From positions 1-64,000 of the forward strand of contig JAQNDB010000146.1 of the NCBI GenBank assembly GCA_029204045.2: DNA of 64,000 nucleotides, written 5' to 3'. The position numbers and the translations under genes are program-made. The notes below the pieces were generated by a model. The model searched no databases. It worked only from the letters and a program-made list of their open reading frames with translations, and had not been told where the DNA came from. Positions 44,818 through 55,569 of this stretch are shown piece after piece. This stretch comes from Tillandsia leiboldiana. Lineage: Eukaryota > Streptophyta > Magnoliopsida > Poales > Bromeliaceae. Position 1 is the stretch's first letter, and each line of letters starts with the position of its first letter.

Positions 44818-45199
44818 GTAAGTTTTATTGATCAAAATCTCGGTTTTTCACAGTTTTTCGTATTCCTCCTCAAACGTGATGAATTTCTTGTATCTACTTC
44901 GTTTGTGGATGGTTTTTGATCAAATTTCTTTTCAAATAAGAACTCTGGGTAGATTAGTTTTGATTATATGCTGGGTATTCTCAAGATAAACGGATTTTTG
45001 GTCTTCGATTTCAAAAATTTCGGTTTTAGGGCATATAATAAGGATTTTCGAAAATCATGCAATTGATCTGTTTTTAAAATCTCTTTTGCAAAACTAATTT
45101 GATTCTTAGTCTCTCTACACGATAATGATTGTTTGGGTACAATTTTTCAAATCTCTGAAAGTTAACAATTTTTTCGTGTTCTTGAGTTCTTGCTCACAG
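44818..45199 (+). other. Predicted leader intron of Copia-A env-like transcript (382 bp)
   Basis: Donor CCAA|GTAAGT at 44817/44818 and acceptor TTGCTCACAG|GA ending at 45199, AT-rich between, 30 bases before the env-like ATG. The matching signals in Copia-B are 380 bp apart and the interior is about 90% alike by eye. A frame opens upstream at an ATG at 45125, inside this intron. It lacks a counterpart in Copia-B. Confidence 0.55.
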
Positions 45200-45229
45200 G
45201 ATTTCAATCTTCTTAAGGCACTTGGATCA

Positions 45230-46654
45230 ATGGGATTCTCATGGATCATTCCTTTATTGGTCACTATGGTGCACACTCGGGCCACAAACAAATTAAAGAG
45301 AGCTAAGAAAACACAACAAAAAGGTGAGTTTCATATGATCAGCGACACAGAAGTAGAAGCAGATTGTCAAGAGATAGATTGGACTGAATTAACAGATGAT
45401 GATGAATCAATGCCCGATGCATCAAAAGAAAAAGCACCCATGGACAAAGGTAAAGCACCTATGACTGCACCAACCATCTCGGTGAAAAGGAAACGACTTG
45501 CTCGACGGTTTGGACGAGCACGAGGTTTCATGTCTAACGAACCAATTATTCCGGATTCTCCACCTCGTGAGGAACAAGTGTTCGTTAATGCGGATCGCCT
45601 AAGGGCATTTGAGAATCGTGAATGCATTGGTGAGAGGCATGTTAATATTGAGGCTCTACGAGATCACTCCCCTGAGTTTGGCGTTCTGATTGAACAAGCA
45701 AATCTTATTCAAGTTTGTCGATTTCCAGAAGTGCTTGGATACTGTCTGCATCATGTAAGGACCTTCTATACAAATGCACGGCACCTTCGAGAAATTGAAA
45801 ACGGTCCAATGGAATTTTACACGAATATCCATGGCACAAGATTCAAAATTACTCCACAATTGATTGGTGAGGTTTTGGGAATGCCTGCCAGCAAGACAGG
45901 AGTTAATTACTTGAAGGGAAAGGTTTTGACGAACACTTTGTGGCAAATGGTTATAAAGGGAATTTGTTTGGAAGGAACTCAATCAACGGAGAAATCGATC
46001 AGATCCAAAGAACTTCGTCTTGAGTACCGATTCCTAAACTTCATCACCTGTTACAATATCCTTCCAAATATGCAGACGAAAGTCTTGAGATGGGATCGAA
46101 TGCTATTTTTGTATCTCTTAGGACATCCGTCTGAGGCAATGGGATTGAATATCAACATTCCATACATTATTTGGAATAGAATGACAAGATATGTTGAGCA
46201 CCCTCATCCCACAGAAAGAATTCCATTTCCACTGATTATAATGAGGATCTTGAAGAAATTTCAGGTTGATATTACTTCACCGACTTATCATCAATGTTTG
46301 GGTATGATCGATGAGTCCACCGTTGTGAAGTCACTTCACAAATTACCACATGTTACTCCGACACCGTCCACTGGTAAGAAACCTTGTGTCGGCACCTCGG
46401 CCTCACCGTCTCAACAAGCACCTGGCGCGGATGAAGACGCATCAGTAACTTCGATCTTCAAGCAACAACAGCGCCTATCTCTTGAGCAAGAGCGAATAAC
46501 CAAAGAACAAAGCCGAATGTCTGAAGAACTCGAGATCATAACCGCATCCCAAATTACATTGACCAAGAAAGTAAGTTCGATGAAGAAATTGATCAAGAAC
46601 ATGTTCGCTAAGATGGGATATAGTGCGTCTGAGGATTCAGACTCCGATAATTAA
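45230..46654 (+). CDS. env-like (third-ORF) protein of Copia-A, 474 aa, intact
   Basis: The position after pol is that of the envelope-like gene of SIRE/Maximus elements. The start at 45230 (MGFSWIIPLLVTMVHTR) is chosen because it aligns with the Copia-B start. Residues 3-11 are hydrophobic and followed by a basic run. The core (about 115-360) has FENRECIGERHV, ITPQLIGEVLGM, CYNILPNMQTKVLRWDRM and NIPYIIWNRMTRYVE. The pattern recalls the putative plant transposon protein domain and plant proteins labelled envelope-like (recognition only). A Pro/Ser linker and a C-terminal coiled coil with an acidic tail (SASEDSDSDN) follow. There is no convincing signal peptide, furin site or membrane anchor. 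It is undamaged although gag is broken, and it differs from the Copia-B protein at roughly 40% of positions. Confidence 0.8.
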   Translation: MGFSWIIPLLVTMVHTRATNKLKRAKKTQQKGEFHMISDTEVEADCQEIDWTELTDDDESMPDASKEKAPMDKGKAPMTAPTISVKRKRLARRFGRARGFMSNEPIIPDSPPREEQVFVNADRLRAFENRECIGERHVNIEALRDHSPEFGVLIEQANLIQVCRFPEVLGYCLHHVRTFYTNARHLREIENGPMEFYTNIHGTRFKITPQLIGEVLGMPASKTGVNYLKGKVLTNTLWQMVIKGICLEGTQSTEKSIRSKELRLEYRFLNFITCYNILPNMQTKVLRWDRMLFLYLLGHPSEAMGLNINIPYIIWNRMTRYVEHPHPTERIPFPLIIMRILKKFQVDITSPTYHQCLGMIDESTVVKSLHKLPHVTPTPSTGKKPCVGTSASPSQQAPGADEDASVTSIFKQQQRLSLEQERITKEQSRMSEELEIITASQITLTKKVSSMKKLIKNMFAKMGYSASEDSDSDN

Positions 46655-47375
46655 TTTTTGCTCTAACAATTTTTGTGCAGTTTTTGTGCAGGCTTTAACC
46701 TTGTTCAGTTTTTAGGTCTCACTCTTAGTTCTAGTTCTTACTTTTAGGAACAAAATTTTGAACTTCTTAACTCTCCTAAATTTTTATAATTTTGGCTTTG
46801 TTTGTGACAAAAAGGGGGAGAGAGTTTAGAGAGAACTTGAACAATGATGATGTGAATAACTTGAACAATGATGATGTGAATGTGTAAACATCAAGGTAAG
46901 TATAACCTCAACTTGAAAGGTAAGTAGAACTTCAACTTTTGGTTTTCATTTGTTTGAATGCATGCCTCGACTAACTATTCAACTAACTATTTGGGCATGT
47001 AATATAACTAACAAGTTGATGTTCACTAACATGACATTTGGTTTTTGATTGCATAGAAGATATGTTGGTGTTTTAACTATGATCAGTTTACATATCTAAA
47101 TGTATAAATGTCATGGTAAGTATAAATGAGTATAAACTTCATCTCTGTATGTGGTTTTTGAATGATATAAAATTCTTGAGGTATCTAACGATTTCTTTTG
47201 TCAAGAATGATTTCTTTTGCAGAGAGTACAGATGTCTAAGTCTAGAGTCTGTTTTAGGAGTTTAACTCATGTATTTTATTTTGGATCTCCATTGTAAATT
47301 TTTGTTGTATGGTGATAGCAACAAAAATATCTTTTTGAATTTTTTTTAGTGGATCTGTGTTTTGTCACGAAACCG
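46655..47375 (+). other. Copia-A region between env-like gene and 3' LTR
   Basis: Non-coding and AT-rich. It has an extra polypurine tract (AAAAAGGGGGAGAGAG, 46809-46824) and an adjacent tandem duplication of a ~24 bp unit (ACTTGAACAATGATGATGTG, near 46835-46880). It is colinear with 17113-17931 of Copia-B. Confidence 0.65.
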
Positions 47376-47389
47376 CCAAAGGGGGAGAT
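47376..47389 (+). promoter_or_regulatory. Copia-A polypurine tract
   Basis: CCAAAGGGGGAGAT, abutting the 3' LTR. It is the plus-strand priming site. Confidence 0.85.
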
Positions 47390-48739
47390 TGTTACGGAAT
47401 TTAAGTTGGCGTAGTTTCGTGAAAGTTTCAAGTCTTGAAGATTGAAGGTGAAGAAAGTTGGATCATTTAACTCAATCTCAAGAAAGAAGAATTCAAAAGG
47501 ATCAGGTATGTTTAACTAAAGATTTTGTGTGATCCGAATACTTCTTGTAGTGTAGAAACACTTGGAAGAATCTTTCATTGCATAAAAATCAAAAACTGGA
47601 CTTGGGACATGTTCAGGATCCGGATCAGGTTGTTCAATCCGGATCCCGAAGGTGGTTCGTTCATACACCAGTTCAATCCGGATCGTAGGCTCTCTTGATC
47701 CGGATCCCGAACATTGAGTTTACCATTTTCCTTGAACGATCCGGATCAGGCTTCGCAATCCGGATACCGAACGTTGATGTTCGGTGAACTGTATGAACGA
47801 TCCGGATCAAGCACTTCGATCCGGATCCCGAACCTTCGTTTTTCTGGAACTGCCTGACTCGTTACGACGATCCGGATCACAGCTAATCCGATCCGGATCG
47901 CCGTCCGTAAAATTTCCAGAAATGGTAGGTTTTTGATTCTTATCTCCTTCCTAGGGTTTCTAACCTATAAATAGACCCTATGACTCTTTTTCTAGGGTAA
48001 TCCAAAAAATCCAAATAGCCGTCATAATCAAATATCATCTTTGATACGGCCTAAGATCCACATATAGAGAAGAAAGGAAATCATTAGAGAATACTCTATG
48101 TTTCTTCATCTATATTGATTAGTTTGATTCTAGGTTTTCATACTCACATCTTGAGTTGAATCAAACTAATGAATACTTAGATGGTATTTCCGATCTATCT
48201 TTGATCTAAGTATTCGGCGGATCATCACCACCAAAAACAACGATTTACCCCAAAAATCGGCGCGTGGATTCGCGTGTCCTTGTGGATTCAAGGTTCAACC
48301 GCTCCCGTGGATTCGGAGCGAGGCACGTTCGTGGATTCGAAGGGTGCTATTGGGTGAAGACCGTGGACTCGGTCGGACGTCGTGGATTCGACGTTGGACG
48401 CCGTGGATTCGGCGTTGGGCGCAGATCGTGGATTCGAGAAGCGTCGTGGAGCGAGCGGAGAAGATCCTCTAGGAGCGTATGGAAAAGGTTGAGTCGTAAG
48501 TGTGTACGGTAAATCACCTTGTACGTGTTTTAATTCTAGTGGATTTCGCCGTGTTATCGGTCCCGTGGTTTTTTACTCCGGTGATGGAGTTTTCCACGTA
48601 AAAATCTTGCGAGTTATTTTTTTATTTCCGCATTGGGTTTTTATCGCAACGATTTTTGAGTGTTTATACGTTTACACCTATTCACCCCCCTCTAGGTGTT
48701 TTTTCCCCTATTTAGATCCTTATTACATATAACCCATCA
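47390..48739 (+). repeat. Copia-A 3' LTR (1350 bp)
   Basis: Runs TGTTACGGAATT...ACCCATCA, full length, including the 39 bp missing from the 5' LTR. It is followed by CAATA, the target duplication. Confidence 0.95.
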
Positions 48740-48744
48740 CAATA
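48740..48744. repeat. Target-site duplication of Copia-A, right copy
   Basis: CAATA, identical to 37703-37707. Confidence 0.95.
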
Positions 48745-51697
48745 CACCCCCAAGGCCGATCCTCGATGCGTCGCAGTACACCTCATAGTCCTCTCCGGGT
48801 GTTGGTAGTACAAGAATTGGTGCCCTGGTTAGCCTTCTTTTGAGTTCTTCGAAGCTCTCCTGGCATTGTGTCGACCACACAAACTTTTCTCCTTTCCTAG
48901 TCAACCGGTTCAGAGGGGCGGCTATCTTCGAGAAGCCCTCGACAAAGCGTCGATAGTACCCAGCAAGGCCCAAGAAACTGCGGATCTCCGTTACCGTAGT
49001 TGGCGGCTGCCAGGCTGTTACGGATTCCACCTTCTTGGGATCCACGGCGATTCCCCTTGCCGAGATCACGTGCCCTAAAAAGCCCACCTTGCGTAGCCAA
49101 AATTCGCACTTCTTGAGCTTAGCGAACAACTCGTGGTCCCTGAGGGTCTGGAGGATTATTTGCAGATGTTGCTCGTGCTCCTCGTTAGTGGGTGAATAGA
49201 TCAGTATGTCGTCGATGAAGACCACTACGAACCGGTCTAGGATGGGCCTGAAAATTCGGTTCATCATATCCATGAAGACGGCGGGGGCGTTCGTAAGCCC
49301 GAAAGGCATAACCGTAAATTCGTAGTGGCCATACCGGGTCCGGAAGGCGGTCCTTGGAATATCTTCGTTCCGAACCCGAAGCTGGTGGTAGCCCGATTGC
49401 AGATCAATCTTTGAGAAAACCGTCGCTCCTCGTAGCTGGTCGAAGAGGTCGTCAATTCTGGGCAGGGGGTACATATTCTTCACCGTCACCTTGTTTATTC
49501 CCCTGTAGTCGATGCAGAGTCGCAGACTTCCATCTTTCTTCCACACAAAGAGCACCGGTGCGCCCCAGGGTGACACACTCGGTCTGATGAACCCTTTGTC
49601 CAAGAGATCCTCCAGCTGCGCCTTAAGCTCCTTCAACTCCGCGAAAGCCATTCGGTACGGCGCCTTCGTGATCGGCTGCGTGCCCGGTAGCAATTCAATT
49701 GGGAACACCACCTCCCGCTCAGGGGGCATCCCGGGCAGCTCCGACGGAAAAACATCTGGGAAATCCCTTCCCACTGGGATGTCTGCCGGTGTCCCCGAGG
49801 GTCGGGCGATTAAGTCCACAGACGCCAAATAGGCCACACACACGCCCTGTACCAATCTCCTGGCTCGTGCCGCTGAGATGACCGCTGGGAAGGAGATGCT
49901 CTTGCACGCCAGATACGCATTTTTAGGGAAGCTTGGTTCTTGAAGTTGCACCATCCGTTTCTCGCAGTCGATAAGCGCTTGGTACCTTGAGAGCCAATCC
50001 ATGCCCAAAACAATGTCGTACTCCTTCAGGGGAATTACCACCAAATCCCAAGGGCAAGGCAGTCGCCCTAGCTTAATTGGGCAGGTGTCCACCAAGCTGG
50101 TCGCCTCCAGTGTCCCACCCGCCGTCTGGACCGTCATTCGGTTTTGGAGAGGTGTCTCCCCAAGGTCATGCATAAACACGTAATCACAAGAAATGAACGA
50201 GTGTGTTGCTCCGGTATCAAAGAGGGTTCTAGCTCGGGAATTTGAAATAGAAGTAATACCTGCAAGCACGTCCTCCGGCCTGTCCGTCTCTTGGTGGGTC
50301 ATTGAATAAACTCGTCCGCCCGGTTGAGGCTGCCTTGTCTCCTCGCGCCGCGATGCCGGGGGCCTAGAGGTCGACCCCATAGGAGCTTTCCCCCGCCCGG
50401 AAAGTTGTGGTGAAGGCGTGGACGCGGCCGAAGAAGCTGGTCCCATGGCAAGAGGGCAGTTGCGGCGAAAGTGCCCCTGCTTGCCGCAGCAGAAGCAATG
50501 ATCGACTCTCTGAGGGCAATCCAACACCTGGTGCGCTCCCCCGCAGATCACACAAGGCCTATCTCCTAGTCTCGGCCCTCCTGTAGGCGCGCTCCGTGAT
50601 CCTGTTTGGGGTCTCCACCGCTTGGGGGGTCGGCTCCCAGTAGCAGAACCTCCCCCGTAGCTCTGCTGTTGCCGCTTCCTATCCTCATGCTGTGCCGGGG
50701 CCTCCCTCTTGGCACGTGTGACTGCAAACCCGCGCTCGACCACAGTGGCCCGGTCAACCACTTTTTGGAACGTGTGCAAGTCGGCTGCCTGCACCACCTG
50801 GAAGATATCGCTTCGTAACCCATCCACGAAAAGTTGCGCCTTGTGGGCTTCGTCCTTTATGACGAAAGGGACGCAGTTTGCCAATCGCACGAATTGCCGC
50901 TGATATTCCATAACTGTCTTGCTTCCCTGTTGGATGTGGTTCAAGTCATCCTCCAGTTTCTTCTTGACGCTGTTCGTGAAGAAAGCCCCAAACAGCTCCT
51001 GCTTGAACGTCGTCCATGATGGAAGCGCGGTGCCCGTGGTGGGGTCGGGACGCACCGTCTTCCACCATAAGCGGGCGTTCCCCCCCAGACAGTGGACCGC
51101 TAGGGGAACCCGCTCCCAGTCCTCCATGAGTAGGTCTTCAAACAACTTTTCCATCGATCCCACCCAGTCCTCGACGACCCAAGGATCGGTCGTTTCTCCC
51201 TCGAAAACGGGTGGATCGTATTTCTAGAAATCCGCCAGATTGGCTCGTACCCGCTCCCGCTCTGTCAATGGCGCTGTCCCCTCTCCCGCGGTGGCGACGG
51301 CCACGACAGGAACGGGTGCCACCAAGGTCTCCCCCGAGGTACCCCCGCCAAGGGCCCCCGGAGCCGGCCCCGTGGACGCTGCTGGGGGTGCTGCTACCGG
51401 CGTCGTCGTCTGGGCTGATGCCATCCCGGCCGCTGCTGTCGGCGGAGGGGCCACACCTACCCCAGTCCCCGCCACTTGCGGCACTGCTGCTGGCGCGGTT
51501 GGCCCCTGTGGAGGGGCCAGGGCGACCGTCGCGGACGCGGCCGGAAGCCGCTGCGTCAACTGACGCACATGATCGGTGAGAGTCGCCAGTTGTCCCGCCA
51601 TCTCTCGCAGTTGCTGCCGCAGGAGTTGGTTCTCCGCGGCCGTCGATGCCGCCGCATCTGTCCCCTCGTCCCCGGCCGACGCCCTGGTTCGAACCAT
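48740..51697 (-). pseudogene. gag-pol: Gypsy-D gag, protease and reverse transcriptase, one TAG stop
   Basis: From ATG 51697 on the minus strand: the Gag N-terminus (MVRTRASAGD, leucine-rich coiled coil, Ala/Pro-rich linker); a TAG at codon 158 (51224-51226, in NLADF-stop-KYDPP); the retrotransposon capsid domain (about 165-330, VPLAVHCLGGNARLWW); two zinc knuckles near 380-405 (CVICGGAHQVLDC, CFCCGKQGHFRRNC); an aspartic protease with DTGATHS near 497; RT from about 640 with the FIDD active site near 828; and the start of RNase H (EVYCDASRIGLGG), where Copia-A interrupts. Gag and pol are one frame, as in chromoviruses. The only defect in this half is the TAG, where related Gags have a sense codon. 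Confidence 0.9.
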
Positions 51698-51925
51698 CGT
51701 CTGTCACACATACAACCAAAACATTAGTCCTAGACCCCGCTAGAACAACAGCCCTGCATCGAGAGAGAAGACACTACACTTTCCCCGTCCCTCCCCCGAT
51801 CACTCACGTCCTACACCTTTATGTCCTACACATTTCATTTACTCGAAGCTACGTGTGGTATTACCGTGGATGTTGGACCTTAACTGTTGTGATTAAAAGA
51901 AAACCTCTCTGATACCATCTTAATC
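51698..51925 (-). promoter_or_regulatory. Gypsy-D leader with primer-binding site
   Basis: On the minus strand a GATTAAGA spacer and TGGTATCAGAGAG primer-binding site (about 51906-51918) follow the LTR. They are followed by about 200 bp of untranslated leader to the gag ATG. Confidence 0.75.
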
Positions 51926-54432
51926 TGTCACGCCCCGGGGGTCTCGCTCAGCGGAAAAGAAAGAGTTGATAGTTTAAATTCCTTTATTTTTTTTTTGAAA
52001 TTCAGTCCTCCCCGGCACGTGCCCAGATCCGCCGCATATACAGATTTACTCGAAAATCGGGCAGAGTCTCCTCTGTATATGCACGGCGTCGCGGCTATTA
52101 CAATATCTCAACACAAGCATTCAGTTAATCACAACAGTTCGAGTATTCAACCAACAATGTAAACTAAATAGAATGCCCGTCGCCAGTCAAGTTGAAAGGA
52201 TAAACTCACAGTTTTGAAAACAGGTCCACACGACCCAAGGTTTTGAAAACGGTTTGGAAAGATGCCATAAATCCACAGGGTTTGGAAACAGGTCCTCACG
52301 ACCCGAGGTTTTGAAAACAGTTTAGAAATCTCATAAAACCACAGGGTTTGGAAAACGGGTCCACACGACCCCATATTTTTGAAAGATAGTTTTCGAAGTT
52401 CCTTTTTCTTTTCTAGTTACTTTGCTTTGGAAAACAGCCAAACGGGGCTAATAAAAGAGTCACAATATCAAATCCGAAACATCGAAAATCAACATCCACA
52501 CCGACCCCACAAGGGTATCGCGAACCACACCGTAGTCTACAGTACCGAATGAAATGCAAGGAAAAAGTAAAGGAAATACAGACTAGGGCTCCTCACTGCC
52601 CGACCGCTCCTGCCTCGACCTCACCGTCGTCTACCGCTCACCCCTGGAAGAACCTGTCACGGAGTGGGTAGTCAGCGACATGCGATAATAATAATAAGCA
52701 AGAAAGAATGCCAAACCCAACAGTAAGACTATCCGGAGCAACCACTCGACTCACTGGAAAAGTAACACACGAACACCTGCAACACCTGTAACACCTGTAA
52801 CACCTTTAGCACCTATGCACCTTGATCTCGTCGGGCACCTACCCCGACAGATCACACCGCTCACACCTTGGGGCACCTGACCTCGTCGGACACCTATCCC
52901 GACAGATCGCACCTCTCCCCCCCCTTTTGATGCCTCAAACCCCACACCTACGGGGGCCCCCACTACCTCACCTCGTGGGTTAACACGGGTCGAAGACCGC
53001 TTTCCCGGAAAAGAGCACCCTTTGCGGTGGCCAGACCGCGGGTGCGCGTGTCGCAACTACGAGCAAAAAACCAATATACAGGATAATATCGCAAACACTA
53101 GAGACCGTTAGCATTAGTGCGGGTAACATGCAATTAATAGCCTTCCAATAATATTGACACTATGCTAAGCCTCAAAGTAAAAACCCACCTATCACGTGCT
53201 ATGACCGCCGCTCAACCCCTCTGCGTCCCGGTGTGCTCCCCGGATCTGCAAGGACCCCCCGGGACGAATCAGATACTCACTAACAATAAATCGAGAGCAG
53301 TAGAAAAGAATATCCCGTTTCCGTTGCTGGACGCGACCCTCGCCCGTCGGTCGCGGAAATGGCGATGGCCCGGTCGGACCCGGTGGCGGCGGCGGGGCTG
53401 CCCGGTGTCCGGGCCTACGCGGCGCCCAGGCCGCACGCGCGGGCGGCGCCCCGCGCGGTGCCCAGGCCGGCGCGATGCCCAGCCCGCACGCGCGGGCGGC
53501 GCCCCGCGCGGTGCCCAGCCCGCACGCGCGGGCGGCGCCCCGCGCGGTGCCAGGCCCGCGCGGTGCCAAGCCCGCACGCGCAGGCGGCGCCCCGCGCGGT
53601 GCCAGGCCCGCGCGGTGCCCAGCCCGCACGCGCGGGCGGCGCCCCGCGCGGTGCCCAGGCCCGCGCGGTGCCCAGTTCCGTGCGGCGCCCCCGTGGCGGC
53701 GGCGCGCGGCCGACCGTAGGGTCCCGCCTACTTCGTGCGACGATCCGTCCCAACCTACCCTTGAATTACATGCAGTAAAAGAAAACGAATAATTAAAAAA
53801 ATAAGGACTCACCGATCTCGGCGTTCCCGATCCGCCGATGGAGAAGGAGGAAAAGGAAGGGTTCGCCCCACGCTTGCTTGCCGGATTCCTTGGGGTGAGC
53901 GATCGTTTCCCCCTCTTCTTGATCACCTCCGCCTAGTCCTCGGTTCCGCAGGTAGGAGGGAGGAGATTTTTGGGAAAAGGATTCTGCTTCCTCGTTCTTC
54001 GTGACCTACGCTCAGGGCAAGAAGGAGGAAAAATAATACCCTGACCAAAGTCGCACTTAGAAGAAAATGATCGGGCTAATAAAAGGAGTGGGGGTAGCCC
54101 AAACCTAATTCTCCAAGGCCAAATAATTAGTCGACTTGGTGCGAACTAGGGTCCGGTCTGCCTCGGTAATTGTGTAAGTCGCCTGAACCGTACTAAAACT
54201 TTCAGAATTTATTCTGGGAGATTCCGGAGTCGGAATCCAAAACCGATATCGCCGGCGGTCTCCGTTTCGCGAGCTTTATTGCCTAAAAATACTCGCGAGC
54301 CCCGACGGTCCGCCCGGAAACAAAGAATTATTAGTTCACCCTCCGGACCCCTGTAACGAAACGCGAAGCAAAGAAAACCCAAAAGTAGACCCAAGAACAG
54401 AACCACAGTATTTTAAACCAGCGGGTACTACA
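51926..54432 (-). repeat. Gypsy-D 5' LTR (2507 bp)
   Basis: Runs TGTCACGCCCCGGGG...GGTACTACA on the plus strand. The first ~30 bases are the terminus shared with LARD-1 and LARD-2, and the R/U5 side has GTTTTGAAAAC-type short repeats (52200-52400). A GC-rich minisatellite sits at 53425-53692. Long open frames in it reflect that GC-rich repeat and are not genes. Confidence 0.9.
53425..53692. repeat. GC-rich minisatellite inside the Gypsy-D LTR
   Basis: At least five imperfect copies of a ~40-50 bp unit with the core GCGGGCGGCGCCCCGCGCGG, almost pure G+C and rich in CpG. The left boundary of the truncated 3' LTR at 35051 corresponds to the first base after this array. Confidence 0.85.
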
Positions 54433-55569
54433 CCGAGCCATTCTATCAGTGCGACCCCTTGCTACAGCACCTCCCCTGCCTATTCAGGAAGCGGAAGCCC
54501 CTCCGGTACACCGTCAGACGGAGTGGGGTACGACGTCGGGACAGACGGGACGACGACCTTCAGCACCCAGTGGACGGGTTTATGCAGCCCTGGTGGAAGG
54601 CACCCCGGCAGCAGATCGCATTACCGCAGGTATGATTTCCTGTCAGCCGAGTTGAGCATTTCGGTACTGCTGCATCCTTCTGCATATGTTAGTAGGACAT
54701 TTGCATCTTGGCATGGATAAGGGCTAGGAATCTTTGTTACATGTATTAGCGATTGGATTCTTCACAGTGTCCTACAAGCAGAGGAGGACTGTGGGGCATG
54801 ATCAGGACAATTGAGACTTGGAATTACACCGGCAGGTGTGACAGCTCCACGACTCAGATTGAGCACACGGGATGGACCAGCTGGTGCGGTATCGTGCAAC
54901 GACTGATTGTGGAATGAGAACGGTGACCTTCCCACGAGTAGGACAACAGGAGTTCATTTTCATAGGTCACCCGGGTATTCTTCCTGTAGCAGTGGCTTCA
55001 GTGATTCTGGGTTAGGTGCTACGTTTCAAGCGTAGGTGACGATTAGGACTAGAGGTTGTGTCCTTAGGGGACACGATTAGATCGTAGCTTTCGTTTTTGT
55101 AACCACAGCAGGAATGACTTCGACACTTCTCTCACTTTTCCTTGCCTTGTACTGAAATTTACGAACAGGACGAAAACTTCGAGAGACTGCTCCAGAAATG
55201 GAGACGGTGCCCGAACCTGTTCTTGTTTGATTGGGGCGAAGGCACTGGTCCTTTCGGAATTTTCGGACTTTTCGCTAATTTCAGCTGTTTTCTAAATAGA
55301 GAGTTGGGGTTGGCGACTTTCCTGCTGGTGGGGCCTTTACCTTTCTTGTTGGTTGTGGACGAGTGGAGTTGGTTGTTCCTCCTTGTCCACTGTCTTTTGG
55401 AGTTCCTGAGGTTTTTTCAGCTTTTGGACTCGCTTGGCGGAGAGTGGGTAGTGACTAGGGAGTTGGAGCCGGAGTTGATGGACACCTACCCTTATTTGTT
55501 CGAGGCATAGACTGGAGTTGTTTAGTTTGGTCTCGTTTCGAGGACGAAACTTTTTTTAGTGGGGAAGGA
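54433..55569 (+). pseudogene. LARD-E copy 1: gag end and pol tail remnant
   Basis: Nearly identical to 60426-61563. It begins inside the Gag region after the zinc knuckles and runs through the GRVYAALVEGTP linker to a stop at 54653-54655. A frame at 55142-55510 ends in a stretch with RELEPELMDTYPYLFEA. This resembles the last residues of the chromovirus integrase tail (compare ATWELESKMREGYPYLF in Gypsy-D) and marks the 3' edge of the pol deletion. Confidence 0.75.

Larger units (their letters stand above)
37708..48739 (+). mobile_element. Copia-A: complete SIRE-like copia insertion (11,032 bp)
   Basis: LTRs of 1311 and 1350 bp flank gag, pol and a third env-like gene. The element sits between perfect CAATA duplications inside the RNase H region of Gypsy-D. 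The LTRs show about six substitutions plus one 39 bp deletion by eye, so insertion is recent (order of 0.1-0.2 My at usual plant rates). It keeps an open pol from integrase core to RNase H but lacks protease and the integrase zinc-binding domain, and its gag is frameshifted. Confidence 0.95.
35051..54432 (-). mobile_element. Gypsy-D: chromovirus (Tekay/Del-like), split by Copia-A
   Basis: On the minus strand the order is 5' LTR (51926-54432), primer-binding site, gag-pro-RT (48740-51697), [Copia-A inserted at 37708-48739], RNase H and integrase (35828-37707), purine tract and 3' LTR cut to 740 bp (35051-35790). Coding frames continue across the Copia-A site once the duplicated CAATA is counted once, so pol was in frame when hit. 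Three in-frame TAG codons silence it. The right flank CCGAG (54433-54437) lies inside the gag of LARD-E copy 1. The left flank is lost at the LARD-2 junction. Confidence 0.9.

Noticed and set aside
45125..45229. Longer start for the Copia-A env-like protein at ATG 45125
   Set aside because: The extra 35 residues lie in the predicted leader intron and have no counterpart in Copia-B, which starts at the equivalent of 45230.
53162..53926. Long frames on both strands in the Gypsy-D LTR
   Set aside because: They translate the GC-rich minisatellite in every frame (Arg/Ala/Pro/Gly repeats), so openness is a base-composition effect.
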